Positions 22,289 through 30,959 of a stretch of DNA of 64,000 bases are shown here, one piece after another. The stretch's first letter is position 1. The number at the start of each line of letters is the position of its first letter. A program made the translations under genes and the position numbers. Origin of the DNA: Paracandidimonas soli (lineage in GTDB: Bacteria; Pseudomonadota; Gammaproteobacteria; Burkholderiales; Burkholderiaceae_B); NCBI RefSeq assembly GCF_004342005.1, contig NZ_SMBX01000001.1, positions 1 to 64,000 on the forward strand, read 5' to 3'. The notes under the pieces were generated by a model. The model worked only from the letters and a program-made list of their open reading frames with translations. It was not told the DNA's origin and did not search any database.

Positions 22289-23223
22289 TGTGTTCCGCCC
22301 ATGGATGCCGGCCGGGGCCTGTGCTCCGCCCTGGCAAGTTGTTCCAGAAAACTTCCGGCGATGCCGCTGGCCCTGGCGCAAGCGGTGGAAACCGCCCTGC
22401 GGCTCATGACGGCCGCCAGGCTGCGGCGGTAGGCTGCGGTCACCATGGCGTCGTCGATGGCATCGATGAAGCGGCACCGTTCCGATGCTTCGCGTATCAG
22501 CGCCATGCAGGGCTTCTCGCCGATCAGCATGGCCTCGACTTCGTGCATGCGCACGGGCGCCGTGTCTACGCCGCCAAGCACAAGAGAGGCGCGGCAGATG
22601 GATCCCTGCTTGTCGAGCTGGATCATGGCCGCTGCCGATACGATGGCGAAATCTCCATGGCGGCGCGAGAACTCGGTGAAACAGGCGCCATGGCTTTTTT
22701 CCCACAAGGGATAGCGCACGCCGACCAGCAACTCGTCCGGATCCAGCGCGGGCGACATGAAGCCCTGGGGAAATTCGGCGAATGGAATTTCCCTGGTTCC
22801 GTTCGGGCCGGCCGCCTGCACGATGGCGTCACAGGCGGCCGATACGCTGACCAGCTCCGCGGAAGGATCCAGGTGGCACAGCGACCCTCCCAGGGTGCCC
22901 CGGTTGCGGGTCTGCCTGTGGCCGACGTTCAGCAAGGCTTCGCGCATCAGCGGGATGGCATCGGCGATGACGGAGGAAAACTCCAGTTCGCGCTGGCGCG
23001 TCATTGCGCCGATGCGTATTTCGGTTTCCGATGTTTCCAGGCCTGCCAGTTCGGGTATGAGATTGAGATCGATGAGATGGTCGGGCTGCACGAAGCGCAT
23101 ATTGATCATGGCCATCAAGGACTGGCCTCCTGCCAGCGCGCGCGCGTTTTCCAGGCTGCCGATCAGCGATACCGCATCACCGATGGTGCGCGGATCGTGA
23201 TAGGTGAATGGCGACGGTTTCAT
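22285..23223 (-). CDS. Molybdenum hydroxylase FAD subunit (CoxM type), cluster 1
   Basis: A 312-residue flavoprotein subunit of the VAO/PCMH-like CoxM family. The flavin motif is seen in ARALAGGQSLMAMINMR, then NRGTLGGSLCHLDPSAE; the C-terminal CO dehydrogenase flavoprotein domain follows from about residue 175. It passes electrons from the Fe-S clusters to an acceptor. First gene of the minus-strand operon; its upstream region contains a TTGTACC / GGTACAG inverted pair (23294-23332) that overlaps a TATAGA-like box, suggesting specific repression or activation. Confidence 0.93.
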
Positions 23224-23733
23224 GAGGAAAACGCTGAATCGAGATCGGATGCATGCGGCATTGGCTGGCTTTTCATCAGTGTCCCTCTCTGGTTTGTACC
23301 GTTTATGAGATTCTATAATCTTTTTGGTACAGTCTCAATCCATGCGAAACATGCCCCGCTGCCTGGATGACTGGGCTGGATCCGGCCTGCGATGTTCGGC
23401 TGCACCGCTCTTCCCGGCAATCGGCGCCCTGCCGTTGCTGTGCGGAAGCCGCGTTGACGGGTTTTTCGAAAACGCAACGATAAAGCGTCGGACAGGCATC
23501 GATCTGGTGCCTGCGCACAATTCCGGTGCCTGCTTTGGTGCAAATCCGCAAGCCCGTCGAAAATAGCAAAGCTGGATGAAAACATCATTGGAATCAATAA
23601 TATAAATCGGATTTCGGCAGCCTTGCCCATGAATTTTCATTGCGGACGGGAAAACCCGTAGACTTGATATGATCCAATTATGGGATGTTTACCATATTAT
23701 GTATTTGATGCGGGTAAAGCCTGGAGCGTGGAG
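23224..23733. promoter_or_regulatory. Divergent promoter region between molybdenum hydroxylase and xdhC operons
   Basis: A 510-bp gene-free gap. Near the coxM side it carries TTGTACC (23294-23300) and, inverted, GGTACAG within 23321-23332; read on the minus strand the latter is CTGTACCAAAAAG, followed by TATAGA, a likely -10 box. The middle 200 bp is GC-rich with no clear gene, and the xdhC side is A/T-rich. Small open frames here have no recognisable features. Confidence 0.6.
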
Positions 23734-24744
23734 ATGGTACCTGCCGATCTCAATGTATTGAAATGCTGCCAATCCTGGGTGGACGACGGCTATGCCGTTG
23801 TCCTCGTGACAGTATTGCGCACCTGGGGATCTTCGCCGCGCCCGCCGGGATCAATGATGGCCCTCCGGGAGGATGGCGCAGTCTCCGGCTCGGTCTCGGG
23901 CGGCTGCATCGAGGATGATCTCATCCACGAGATGCGCGAGGAGGGAGTCCGGGCGCTGTGCGCCGATGCCTTGCCTGCGTTGCGCAAGTATGGCGTGCGC
24001 GCCGAAGACGCGCACCGTTTCGGCCTGCCTTGCGGCGGCACCATGGAGCTGGTGCTCGAACCCATATGCGGTAACAGCGTGCTTCCCGAACTGGTGGAGC
24101 AGCTCGAGCAGCGCAAGGCGGTGCTGCGCTGCCTCGATATGGAGACGGGAATCGCCACGCTCGGTCCGGCGCAATCCGGCGACTTGCCGGTTCTTGTCGA
24201 GGGCAGGTCGTTCCGGCATGCGCTCGGTCCGCGTTATCGGCTGATCGTGATCGGAGCAGGCGAGCTTTCCCGGTATTTCTGCATGGTGGCTTCCGGCCTG
24301 AATTTCGATATTCTCGTCTGCGATCCGCGCAAGGATTATCTCGTCGATTGGGATCTTCCCGATATTCCCGTGACGCGCGAAATGCCCGACGACGTGGTGT
24401 TGCAGGCCAACCCCGACAGCCGCACGGCAGTCGTCACCCTGACGCACGATCCAAAGCTGGACGACCTGGCGCTGATGCATGCGCTGCAGTCCGATGCGTT
24501 CTACGTCGGTGCGCTGGGTTCCCGGTCCAACAATACCAGGCGGGTGGAGCGTCTGCGCGATTACTTCGACTTGCCGCAGGAAGCGCTCTCCCGCCTGCAC
24601 GGGCCCGCCGGGCTTTACATCGGCAGCAAGACGCCGCCGGAAATCGCGCTTTCCATTCTGGCGGAAATGATCGCCGCCAAGAATGGCGTTCTGTTGTCGT
24701 CACAACCCAGTGTGAGCGAAGGCAAGGCATTGCTGGTCTCGTAA
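23734..24744 (+). CDS. XdhC/CoxI-family molybdenum cofactor insertion protein
   Basis: A 336-residue maturation factor that binds Moco, sulfurates it and delivers it to molybdenum hydroxylases. The N-terminal XdhC/CoxI domain has VTVLRTWGSSPRPPGSMMAL and SGSVSGGCIEDDL with the metal- or Moco-related Cys; the C-terminal Rossmann domain starts at RLIVIGAGELSRYF and ends with GPAGLYIGSKTPPEIALSILAEMIA. I chose the ATG at 23734 because GGAGCG precedes it; a longer frame starts at 23680. It is divergent from the cluster 1 hydroxylase, its most likely client, and leads into the TRAP operon. Confidence 0.9.
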   Translation: MVPADLNVLKCCQSWVDDGYAVVLVTVLRTWGSSPRPPGSMMALREDGAVSGSVSGGCIEDDLIHEMREEGVRALCADALPALRKYGVRAEDAHRFGLPCGGTMELVLEPICGNSVLPELVEQLEQRKAVLRCLDMETGIATLGPAQSGDLPVLVEGRSFRHALGPRYRLIVIGAGELSRYFCMVASGLNFDILVCDPRKDYLVDWDLPDIPVTREMPDDVVLQANPDSRTAVVTLTHDPKLDDLALMHALQSDAFYVGALGSRSNNTRRVERLRDYFDLPQEALSRLHGPAGLYIGSKTPPEIALSILAEMIAAKNGVLLSSQPSVSEGKALLVS

Positions 24745-24780
24745 ATAGTGCAGTCAATCACCAAACTCCGGAGGTCGCTC

Positions 24781-25758
24781 ATGAAGTTGCTCAAATTCCT
24801 TGCCGCCGCGGTAGTCCTTGCCGCGACTGCCTTGCCCGCATCGGCGCAACAGTTCCGCCTGCTGTCGAGCTGGGACCAGAACTACGCCTATAACCCATAT
24901 CTGCTCGATCCCTTCGTCAAAGGGGTGGAAGAGGCCAGCAAAGGCCGGATGAAGATCGCGGTCAACGGCCCGGAGACCGTCGCGCCGTTCGAACAGCTCG
25001 AGCCTGCGGGCTCCGGCGTCTTCGATTTCCTGTTTACGGCCGGGGCGTATCACTTCGGAACGACGCCCATCATGACGGTGGCCGAAGCCCTGGAAGGGGA
25101 TCTGGAAAAAGTCCGCGAGTCCGGCGTGTTCGATCTGTTCGACAAGCATTACCAGCAATTCGGCTTGAAGCTGGTCATGCTGCCCATCACGCCGGAGGGG
25201 GCCTATCACATCATCACACGCCAGCCCGTGACGCAAGAGGGTGATCTCAGGGGGCGGAAGATTCGGGGAAGCCTGACGTATTCCGGCATCGTGAAAATGC
25301 TGGGGGGAGCGCTGACGGTCCTGCCCGCATCGGAGATCTACACCGGGTTGGAAAAGGGCGTGGTCGATGGCGCCGGCTGGCCCATCATTGGCGCCCTGGA
25401 GTATCGCTGGTACGAAGTGGCCAAGTATCTGCTGCGCCCCGGGTTTGGCGTGAACTACGAGCCCGTCTTCATGAACCTGAATTCCTGGAACAAGCTGAGC
25501 GGGGAAGACCAGAAGCTGCTGATGGAGGTCGCCCGCAAGGTGGAGGACTCCTGGTTCCGGGATGCGCCCAAGGTATGGGAGGCGGAGGAGAAGGAATTGC
25601 TGGCCAAAGGCATGCAGATCACGAAGATGGGCGAAAAGCAGCAGGAGATGCTGCGCCAGGCGTGGGCCGAAGGCTTGTGGGGGGAGGGCATGAAGAAAAA
25701 CGCCAAGGCCACCCAGGAGCTGCTTGACTTCGCGCGCAGCAAAGGCCTTGCCAAATGA
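24781..25758 (+). CDS. TRAP transporter solute-binding protein (DctP family)
   Basis: A 325-residue periplasmic receptor with a Sec signal peptide (MKLLKFLAAAVVLAATALPASA, split here as a charged start plus hydrophobic core and ASA cleavage site). The mature part has GRMKIAVNGPE, DLRGRKIRG with the family arginine that grips the carboxylate, and VDGAGWPIIG. The ATG at 24781 has a strong GGAGG site. It starts a DctP-DctQ-DctM set, so it delivers a carboxylate-bearing solute to the Na+-linked permease. Substrate likely linked to the neighbouring hydroxylase pathway. Confidence 0.93.
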   Translation: MKLLKFLAAAVVLAATALPASAQQFRLLSSWDQNYAYNPYLLDPFVKGVEEASKGRMKIAVNGPETVAPFEQLEPAGSGVFDFLFTAGAYHFGTTPIMTVAEALEGDLEKVRESGVFDLFDKHYQQFGLKLVMLPITPEGAYHIITRQPVTQEGDLRGRKIRGSLTYSGIVKMLGGALTVLPASEIYTGLEKGVVDGAGWPIIGALEYRWYEVAKYLLRPGFGVNYEPVFMNLNSWNKLSGEDQKLLMEVARKVEDSWFRDAPKVWEAEEKELLAKGMQITKMGEKQQEMLRQAWAEGLWGEGMKKNAKATQELLDFARSKGLAK

Positions 25759-26288
25759 CGCAAGCCGCACAGTCCCCTTCGTTCGTGCAGCGTCTTGTGG
25801 CGCTGCACGATACCGTGACCAGGGCAGGCTATGTATTGGCCGGTCTGTGCCTGGCTGTCATTGTCTGTTCGTTCTGCTTCGAAGTCGCGGCACGCTATTT
25901 TTTTTCCTCGCCGACGTCCTGGGCCAGTTCGATGGTCGCCTATATGCTGTGCGCCATGGTGTTCCTGGCCATGCCGGAGTTGTCGCGCAAGCGCATCCAC
26001 ATCTACATCAGCATCGTCCTCGATCTCATGAAGCCCGAGCACGCAACGCTGGTGCAGCGCTGCACGCGCGTCGTCGCTGCCGCGGCATGCCTGCTGGCGG
26101 CCGCGTTCAGTTTTGATGCCACATGGATGCAATTCAACAACGGCATCGCAACGGTGAACGAGTGGAGAATCCAGAAATGGATGTTGTCCATCGTCATTCC
26201 CTACGGGCTGTTTTCGACCAGTATCCATTTTCTTCGCCAGGCCGCCGACAAGCAGCTGTATGAGGCTTCGGGAGCTGCGGAATCATGA
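25755..26288 (+). CDS. TRAP transporter small permease (DctQ family)
   Basis: A 177-residue inner-membrane protein with four hydrophobic segments (AGYVLAGLCLAVIVCSFCFE, SSMVAYMLCAMVFLAM, VVAAAACLLAAAF and MLSIVIPYGLFSTSI) and the DctQ-type ELSRKRIHIYI loop. It overlaps DctP upstream and DctM downstream by ATGA, so all three are translationally coupled. Confidence 0.92.
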   Translation: MTQAAQSPSFVQRLVALHDTVTRAGYVLAGLCLAVIVCSFCFEVAARYFFSSPTSWASSMVAYMLCAMVFLAMPELSRKRIHIYISIVLDLMKPEHATLVQRCTRVVAAAACLLAAAFSFDATWMQFNNGIATVNEWRIQKWMLSIVIPYGLFSTSIHFLRQAADKQLYEASGAAES

Positions 26289-27604
26289 CCTGGTGGCTGA
26301 TCCTTTCCAGCGGCATGGTGTTTCTGCTGACGATGTTGTTCATCGGTGTTCCCATTTTCGTTGCGTTCCTGATCCTGAATGTATTCGGGGTGCTTTATCT
26401 TATCGGACCTGCCGGTTTCGGCATGTTCGCCAACAGCATTTACGCGACGGCGACCACATCGGAGCTTGCCGCTGTTCCGCTGTTCATCCTGATGGGCGAG
26501 CTGCTGTTCCGTTCGGGAGCGATGGAGGTTCTGCTGAATTCCCTGGACCGGCTCGTCGGGCAGATACGGGGGCGCCAGTACATTCTCTGCGTCGTGCTGT
26601 CGGCCGTCGTCGGTGCGCTTTCCGGGGCGGCCATGGCCGTGGCCGGATTGCTCGGCCGTTCGCTGTACCCGACCATGCGCAAGCGCGGTTACGACATGCA
26701 TCTATCGACAGGAACGATACTGGGTGGCGCCAGCCTGGATCCGATCATCCCGCCCAGCGTGCTTGCCATCATCATCGCTTCGCTGGCCAAGGTATCGACG
26801 GGGCAGATGCTTATCGCCGGCTTCCTGCCCGGCTTGTTGTTGACGATACTGTTCCTGATCTACGTCCTGGTCCGCGTCAGGCTCAATCCCGCGCTAGCGC
26901 CGGATATCTCCAGCGAATTGCTGGATCCGGCGACGCGCGGAAGCGTGTTGATGGCCTTGCTGCGCATGGTACCGGTAGGCCTGATCTTTTTCCTGGTCAT
27001 CGGCCTGATCATCCTGGGCGTCGCCACGCCGACCGAGGCTGCGGCAACAGGGGTATTCGGCGCCGTGCTCCTGTCCTGGTACTACGGCGGCTTGAACAGG
27101 CGGATGATCACGGAATCCATTTATTCCGGCGTGACCGTCGCGGGCCTGCTGCTGGCCGTGATGGCGTGTGCCACCATGTTCAGCCAGTTGCTCACTTTCT
27201 CCGGCGCGATTCGCGAACTTGGCCAGTTCATCATCCATCTCGAGCTGTCCGGGCCGCTGATGCTGTTCATCATGCTGATGGTACCGTTCCTGTTGTTCAT
27301 GTTCCTGGACCAGGTGTCGGTGCTGATGGTGCTTATTCCCATCTACCAGCCCATTCTCGGCATATACGGCTTCGATCCGATCTGGTTCTGGACGCTGATA
27401 CTGATCACGGCCACGGTTGGCGGCATCACGCCTCCGTTCGGCTATACGCTGTATGCGTTCAAGAGCGCCGTGCCCGACATATCGGCAAAGGACCTGTTCC
27501 GCTCGTCCTGGCCTTTTGTCTGGCTGATCATGTTCGGCATGCTGATCATGGCGATTTTCCCGAGCATCATCACGTTCCTGCCGAAACTGATGATCAATCC
27601 GTGA
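26285..27604 (+). CDS. TRAP transporter large permease (DctM family)
   Basis: A 439-residue permease with about 12 membrane segments that forms the elevator-type transport domain. Family blocks are AAVPLFILMGELLFRSG, the ALSGAAMAVAGLLGRSLYPTMRKRGYD stretch, GGASLDPIIPPSVL and GVATPTEAAATGVFGA. The length is typical. It is the third gene of the TRAP operon; the isochorismatase-fold gene follows after 79 bp on the same strand. Confidence 0.95.
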   Translation: MTWWLILSSGMVFLLTMLFIGVPIFVAFLILNVFGVLYLIGPAGFGMFANSIYATATTSELAAVPLFILMGELLFRSGAMEVLLNSLDRLVGQIRGRQYILCVVLSAVVGALSGAAMAVAGLLGRSLYPTMRKRGYDMHLSTGTILGGASLDPIIPPSVLAIIIASLAKVSTGQMLIAGFLPGLLLTILFLIYVLVRVRLNPALAPDISSELLDPATRGSVLMALLRMVPVGLIFFLVIGLIILGVATPTEAAATGVFGAVLLSWYYGGLNRRMITESIYSGVTVAGLLLAVMACATMFSQLLTFSGAIRELGQFIIHLELSGPLMLFIMLMVPFLLFMFLDQVSVLMVLIPIYQPILGIYGFDPIWFWTLILITATVGGITPPFGYTLYAFKSAVPDISAKDLFRSSWPFVWLIMFGMLIMAIFPSIITFLPKLMINP

Positions 27605-27683
27605 TGCGTCGCGGCCCGGACAGGCTATGGAGGGCCCGTCCGGACGGCGGCACCGCCGGCGTGAAGTTTTTCTGGAGATATCA

Positions 27684-28433
27684 ATGGCAAAGTGGGATGC
27701 AGTGCTGAGCGATCGCGACCGCGAAGTGTTCGCGGCTTCGGGTTTCGGCAAGCGCGGGGGCTACGGCAAGCGGCCGGTCGTCATCGTGGTGGACGTCAAC
27801 ATCAACTTCATCGGCGACAAGCCGGAACCCATCCTGGATTCCATCAAACGCTGGCGCCACAGCTGCGGTCAGGAGGGCTGGGATGCGGTGCAATGCACGA
27901 AGACGCTGCTCGATGCCGCGCGCGGCAAAGGCATTCCCGTCATCTATTCCACAGGACAGAAGCCCAGGCACGACGGATTCGACGCCGGGCGCTGGGCCGA
28001 CAAGAACGCGCGCAGCGATGAAGAGGTGGCCAACGACCAGAGCAATGGCAACCGGATACCGGACATGATCGCGCCCCAGCCCTGCGACATCGTGATCGAG
28101 AAGCTCAAGCCCAGCGCCTTTTTCGGCACTGCGCTGGCGGGGTTTCTGGTGGACCTGAAGGCGGACTCCGTCATCGTCTGCGGCACGACCACCAGCGGCT
28201 GCGTGCGCGCGACCGTCGTGGATGCGTTTTCATACAACTTCCGCGTGTCGGTGGTGGAGGATTGCTCGTTCGATCGTGGACAGGCCAGCCACCTGGTCAG
28301 CCTGTTCGACATGAACGAAAAATATGCGGACGTCGTGGACCTGCGGGATGCACTGGCTTATATCGACGGACTGCCAGATGATTTGTTCGCGGATTCGCGC
28401 CTGTTCCCGGGTTCGGGGCGGCAGGGTGGATAG
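27684..28433 (+). CDS. Isochorismatase-fold amidohydrolase (N-carbamoylsarcosine amidase type)
   Basis: A 249-residue cysteine hydrolase. The catalytic triad appears as Asp in PVVIVVDVNINF, Lys in IEKLKPSAFFGT and Cys in VIVCGTTTSGCVRATVVDA. The Gly-rich N-terminus and RWADKNARSDEE insertion resemble N-carbamoylsarcosine amidase or maleamate amidase relatives, which release ammonia from amides or carbamoyl groups. The ATG at 27684 has GGAG upstream. As last gene of the TRAP operon it probably hydrolyses a product of the imported compound; this fits N-heterocycle catabolism but is not proven. Confidence 0.85.
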   Translation: MAKWDAVLSDRDREVFAASGFGKRGGYGKRPVVIVVDVNINFIGDKPEPILDSIKRWRHSCGQEGWDAVQCTKTLLDAARGKGIPVIYSTGQKPRHDGFDAGRWADKNARSDEEVANDQSNGNRIPDMIAPQPCDIVIEKLKPSAFFGTALAGFLVDLKADSVIVCGTTTSGCVRATVVDAFSYNFRVSVVEDCSFDRGQASHLVSLFDMNEKYADVVDLRDALAYIDGLPDDLFADSRLFPGSGRQGG

Positions 28434-28449
28434 CGGGAGAGAAGGACAA

Positions 28450-28479
28450 CCCGGCCATGCGCAATAGAGCATAGCCGGG
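28450..28479. terminator. Bidirectional terminator hairpin
   Basis: CCCGGCCATGC pairs with GCATAGCCGGG (one mismatch) around an 8-nt loop, between the convergent isochorismatase-fold and deacetylase genes. No long T run is present. Confidence 0.55.
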
Positions 28480-28508
28480 CCCGGCTGGTTTGTCCGCCGA
28501 GGAACCGG

Positions 28509-29423
28509 TCAGCCCGCGTTGCCTGACGGCAGCGGCAGGGCGCCTTCGGGCAGCGTGTTGCAGTATTCGTAGATGTCGCCGGGGCGAGTGAACCAGATCT
28601 TGTCGCGGGAAGGATGGTTGCAGATGTGCTTCAGGGCGCGGCGCAAGGCGCGCAGGCGGTAGGGCTGCCCGACTATCATGGCATGCAGGGCCAGGCTGAA
28701 CACCAGCGGCTGCTTTTCGCTTTGCTCCAGCATTTCCTCGAACTGGTCGATGATGGCGTTGGAGAAGTCGTCGGGACTTTGCTGGCGCACCAGCATCTGG
28801 GGAGAGTCGTTCAGCTCGAACGGATAGGGGACCGACATGATTTTTCCCTTGCGGGTTTTCATCCAGATGGGCTGGTCGTCGGCAGGCCAGTCCATGACGA
28901 ATTTGAAACCGGCCTCGTCCAGCAGATCGGGCGTGACGCCGCTGACGGACATCCAGGGGGCCATCCAGCCTTTGGGCGCCTGGCCCCAGTGCTCGATGAT
29001 GGCATCGCGGACCTCGGCGATGAAGCGCGCTTCATCGCGCTCCCACATGCCGCCGTGTCGTTCGGCATTGGTGCGGCCGTGGGCGATGACTTCGTCGCCC
29101 CTGGCCTTGATGGCTCCGAGTATTTGCGGTGCGTAGTCGAACAGCGTAGTGTTGATCAGGTGGGATGCCGGCAGGCCGAGTTCGTCGAGCAGGCCGAAAA
29201 TACGCCAGACGCCGACACGGTTGCCGTAGTCGCACCAGGCGAAGGCGCGCTGGTCGGGCGGGGGAAGAGGAGTGGAAAGCGAATGGGACAGACCGGCGCC
29301 GAAGGCGAAATGCTCGATGTTCAGGCCGATGAAGAAGGCCAGCTGCTTGCCTTCTGGCCAGCGATAGGTGGGGCGCTCCGTGATGGCGCTGTATGCATAG
29401 CGGTTGTGGTGCGGAAGCAGCAT
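28509..29423 (-). CDS. Polysaccharide-deacetylase-fold hydrolase (PuuE allantoinase-like)
   Basis: A 304-residue NodB-like metal hydrolase. The N-terminal LAFFIGLNIEHFAFG, WCDYGNRVGVWRIFGLLDELGLPA and DEVIAHGRTNAERHGGM segments match the PuuE / cytosolic deacetylase subgroup that acts on ureides or cyclic amides rather than on polysaccharide; no signal peptide is seen. The usual metal-binding His pair may be partly replaced. The ATG ending at 29423 has AGGAG upstream. It is divergent from the second hydroxylase operon across 166 bp. With the isochorismatase-fold protein it suggests ring opening and deamidation of an N-heterocycle; inference. Confidence 0.82.
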   Translation of the reverse strand: MLLPHHNRYAYSAITERPTYRWPEGKQLAFFIGLNIEHFAFGAGLSHSLSTPLPPPDQRAFAWCDYGNRVGVWRIFGLLDELGLPASHLINTTLFDYAPQILGAIKARGDEVIAHGRTNAERHGGMWERDEARFIAEVRDAIIEHWGQAPKGWMAPWMSVSGVTPDLLDEAGFKFVMDWPADDQPIWMKTRKGKIMSVPYPFELNDSPQMLVRQQSPDDFSNAIIDQFEEMLEQSEKQPLVFSLALHAMIVGQPYRLRALRRALKHICNHPSRDKIWFTRPGDIYEYCNTLPEGALPLPSGNAG

Positions 29424-29518
29424 GGCAAGGCTCCTGTTTGCGTGTCCGGGCTGGGACGGTTGGTGTGCGGGATGGAAATCCTGTGCGATTGCGCGCGAGA
29501 AAAAGCCGATATGGAGAA

Positions 29519-29546
29519 TTGTACCAAAATTGGTTATAATACCAAT
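29519..29546 (+). promoter_or_regulatory. Operator-promoter of molybdenum hydroxylase operon 2
   Basis: TTGTACCAAAATTGG (29519-29533) is followed directly by TATAAT (29535-29540); ATTGGT (29529) and ACCAAT (29541) form an inverted repeat around the -10 box. The same TTGTACC-A-rich site occurs at four other promoters in this window. Confidence 0.6.
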
Positions 29547-29589
29547 ACAGTGACACTCTTGATTATTCCTTGCAAGGTTCCGAGCGTCG

Positions 29590-30483
29590 ATGAAACCAGG
29601 AAAATTCGCGTACTACGAGCCTAGCTCGATCGACCAGGCGGTGCTCATGCTGGCCGATGTGGCCGGGCAGGATGGCCGGGTCATCGCCGGCGGGCAGACC
29701 CTGGTTCCGGCCATGGCGCTGCGTTTCGCGCAACCGGCCTATCTGGTCGACATCAACGGCATCGAGGAACTGCAGGTCTTGAAGGTGGAGGAATCCCGCC
29801 TGGTCATCGGCGCCTGCGTGCGTCATGCGGCTTTCCATGCGCCCGTGGTCGACGGTCCGCTGGGGGCGCTGCTCAGCACGGTGGTGAGGCATATCGCGCA
29901 TCTGCCCATCCGCACGCGCGGCACTTTTTGCGGCAGTCTCGCCAATGCCGATCCCGCATCCGAATGGTGCCTGGTTGCCGCTACGCTCGGCGCTTCGCTT
30001 TCAGTGCGCAGCGTGGCCGGGGAACGCAGCATCCCTGCGGAGGATTTCTTCCTCGGTTTCATGACGACCGCACTGGAAAGCAATGAGTTGCTGGTGTCGG
30101 CGAGCCTGCCGCTGCTGCCGGAGGAAACCGTGCACGGATTCGAGGAATTCAGCCGGAGGGCGGGCGATTTCGCACAGGCCATGGGGCTGGCGGTGTTGTC
30201 ACTGGAAGGCGGCGTGATGCGCAATGTGCGTATCGGCGTGGGCGGTGTCGAAAGTTTTCCCCGCAGGCTGTCCGACGCCGAGCAACTGCTGGAAGGCAGG
30301 CAGGCGGAGGATGCCTTGCTGGACCAGGCTGCCGATGCCGCAGCGGCATGCGTGGCGCCTGTGGATATTACGCCGCAGGAACAGGAGTTCCGCCGCCGGC
30401 TCGTGCGGACCGTGGTGCAGCGCGCATTGCTGAAAGCCCTGGGCCGGCGCCATGCGGCAACACAGGAGGGATTGCTGTCATGA
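29590..30483 (+). CDS. Molybdenum hydroxylase FAD subunit (CoxM type), cluster 2
   Basis: A 297-residue flavoprotein subunit. FAD motifs are RVIAGGQTLVPAMALR and TRGTFCGSLANADPASEW; the C-terminal CoxM domain follows. It is the first gene of a long plus-strand operon (CoxM-CoxS-CoxL-CoxG-ligase-thioesterase-oxidoreductase) and its stop overlaps the Fe-S subunit start. It shares only family-level resemblance with the cluster 1 subunit, so the two are not a recent duplication. Confidence 0.93.
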   Translation: MKPGKFAYYEPSSIDQAVLMLADVAGQDGRVIAGGQTLVPAMALRFAQPAYLVDINGIEELQVLKVEESRLVIGACVRHAAFHAPVVDGPLGALLSTVVRHIAHLPIRTRGTFCGSLANADPASEWCLVAATLGASLSVRSVAGERSIPAEDFFLGFMTTALESNELLVSASLPLLPEETVHGFEEFSRRAGDFAQAMGLAVLSLEGGVMRNVRIGVGGVESFPRRLSDAEQLLEGRQAEDALLDQAADAAAACVAPVDITPQEQEFRRRLVRTVVQRALLKALGRRHAATQEGLLS

Positions 30484-30959
30484 CGGAACTTGAAATCACC
30501 CTGAACGTGAATGGACAGGACTTCCGCCTGGTGGTCGAGCCTCGCCGGACGCTGGCCGATACTCTGCGCGATGCATGCGGGCTGACCGGAACGCATATCG
30601 GATGCGAGCATGGCGTCTGCGGCGCCTGTACCGTGCTGGTCGACGGAGATCCTGTGCGCGCATGCCTGATGTTCGCCGTGCAGGCGCAGGGCAAGCGGAT
30701 CCGCACCGTGGAAAGCCTGCAGCAGGGCGGCGACCTGCATCCATTGCAGCAAGCCTTCATCGATCAGCATGCCCTGCAGTGCGGCTTCTGTACGCCGGGT
30801 TTTCTCATGCTGGCTTGCGGGGTTCTCGAAAAGAATCCCGGGATCGATGATGAAGGCATACTGGACGCGCTGTCGTCGAATCTCTGTCGCTGTACCGGCT
30901 ACGCAAACATATTGGCCGCGGTCCGGCAGGCCCGCGCCATGATGAACAAGGCGGCATGA
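30480..30959 (+). CDS. Molybdenum hydroxylase 2Fe-2S subunit (CoxS type), cluster 2
   Basis: A 159-residue subunit with the ferredoxin cluster motif GCEHGVCGACTVLVDG plus RAC, and the second cluster motif CGFCTPGF and NLCRCTGY. ATGA overlaps link it to the FAD subunit upstream and the large subunit downstream. The start at 30480 is internal to a longer frame that runs through the coxM end. Confidence 0.94.
   Translation: MTELEITLNVNGQDFRLVVEPRRTLADTLRDACGLTGTHIGCEHGVCGACTVLVDGDPVRACLMFAVQAQGKRIRTVESLQQGGDLHPLQQAFIDQHALQCGFCTPGFLMLACGVLEKNPGIDDEGILDALSSNLCRCTGYANILAAVRQARAMMNKAA

Noticed and set aside
26894-27751. 285-residue minus-strand frame under the TRAP large permease
   Set aside because: Charged, repetitive translation (many RD, RE and HDQ pairs) typical of an antisense shadow of a membrane protein gene.
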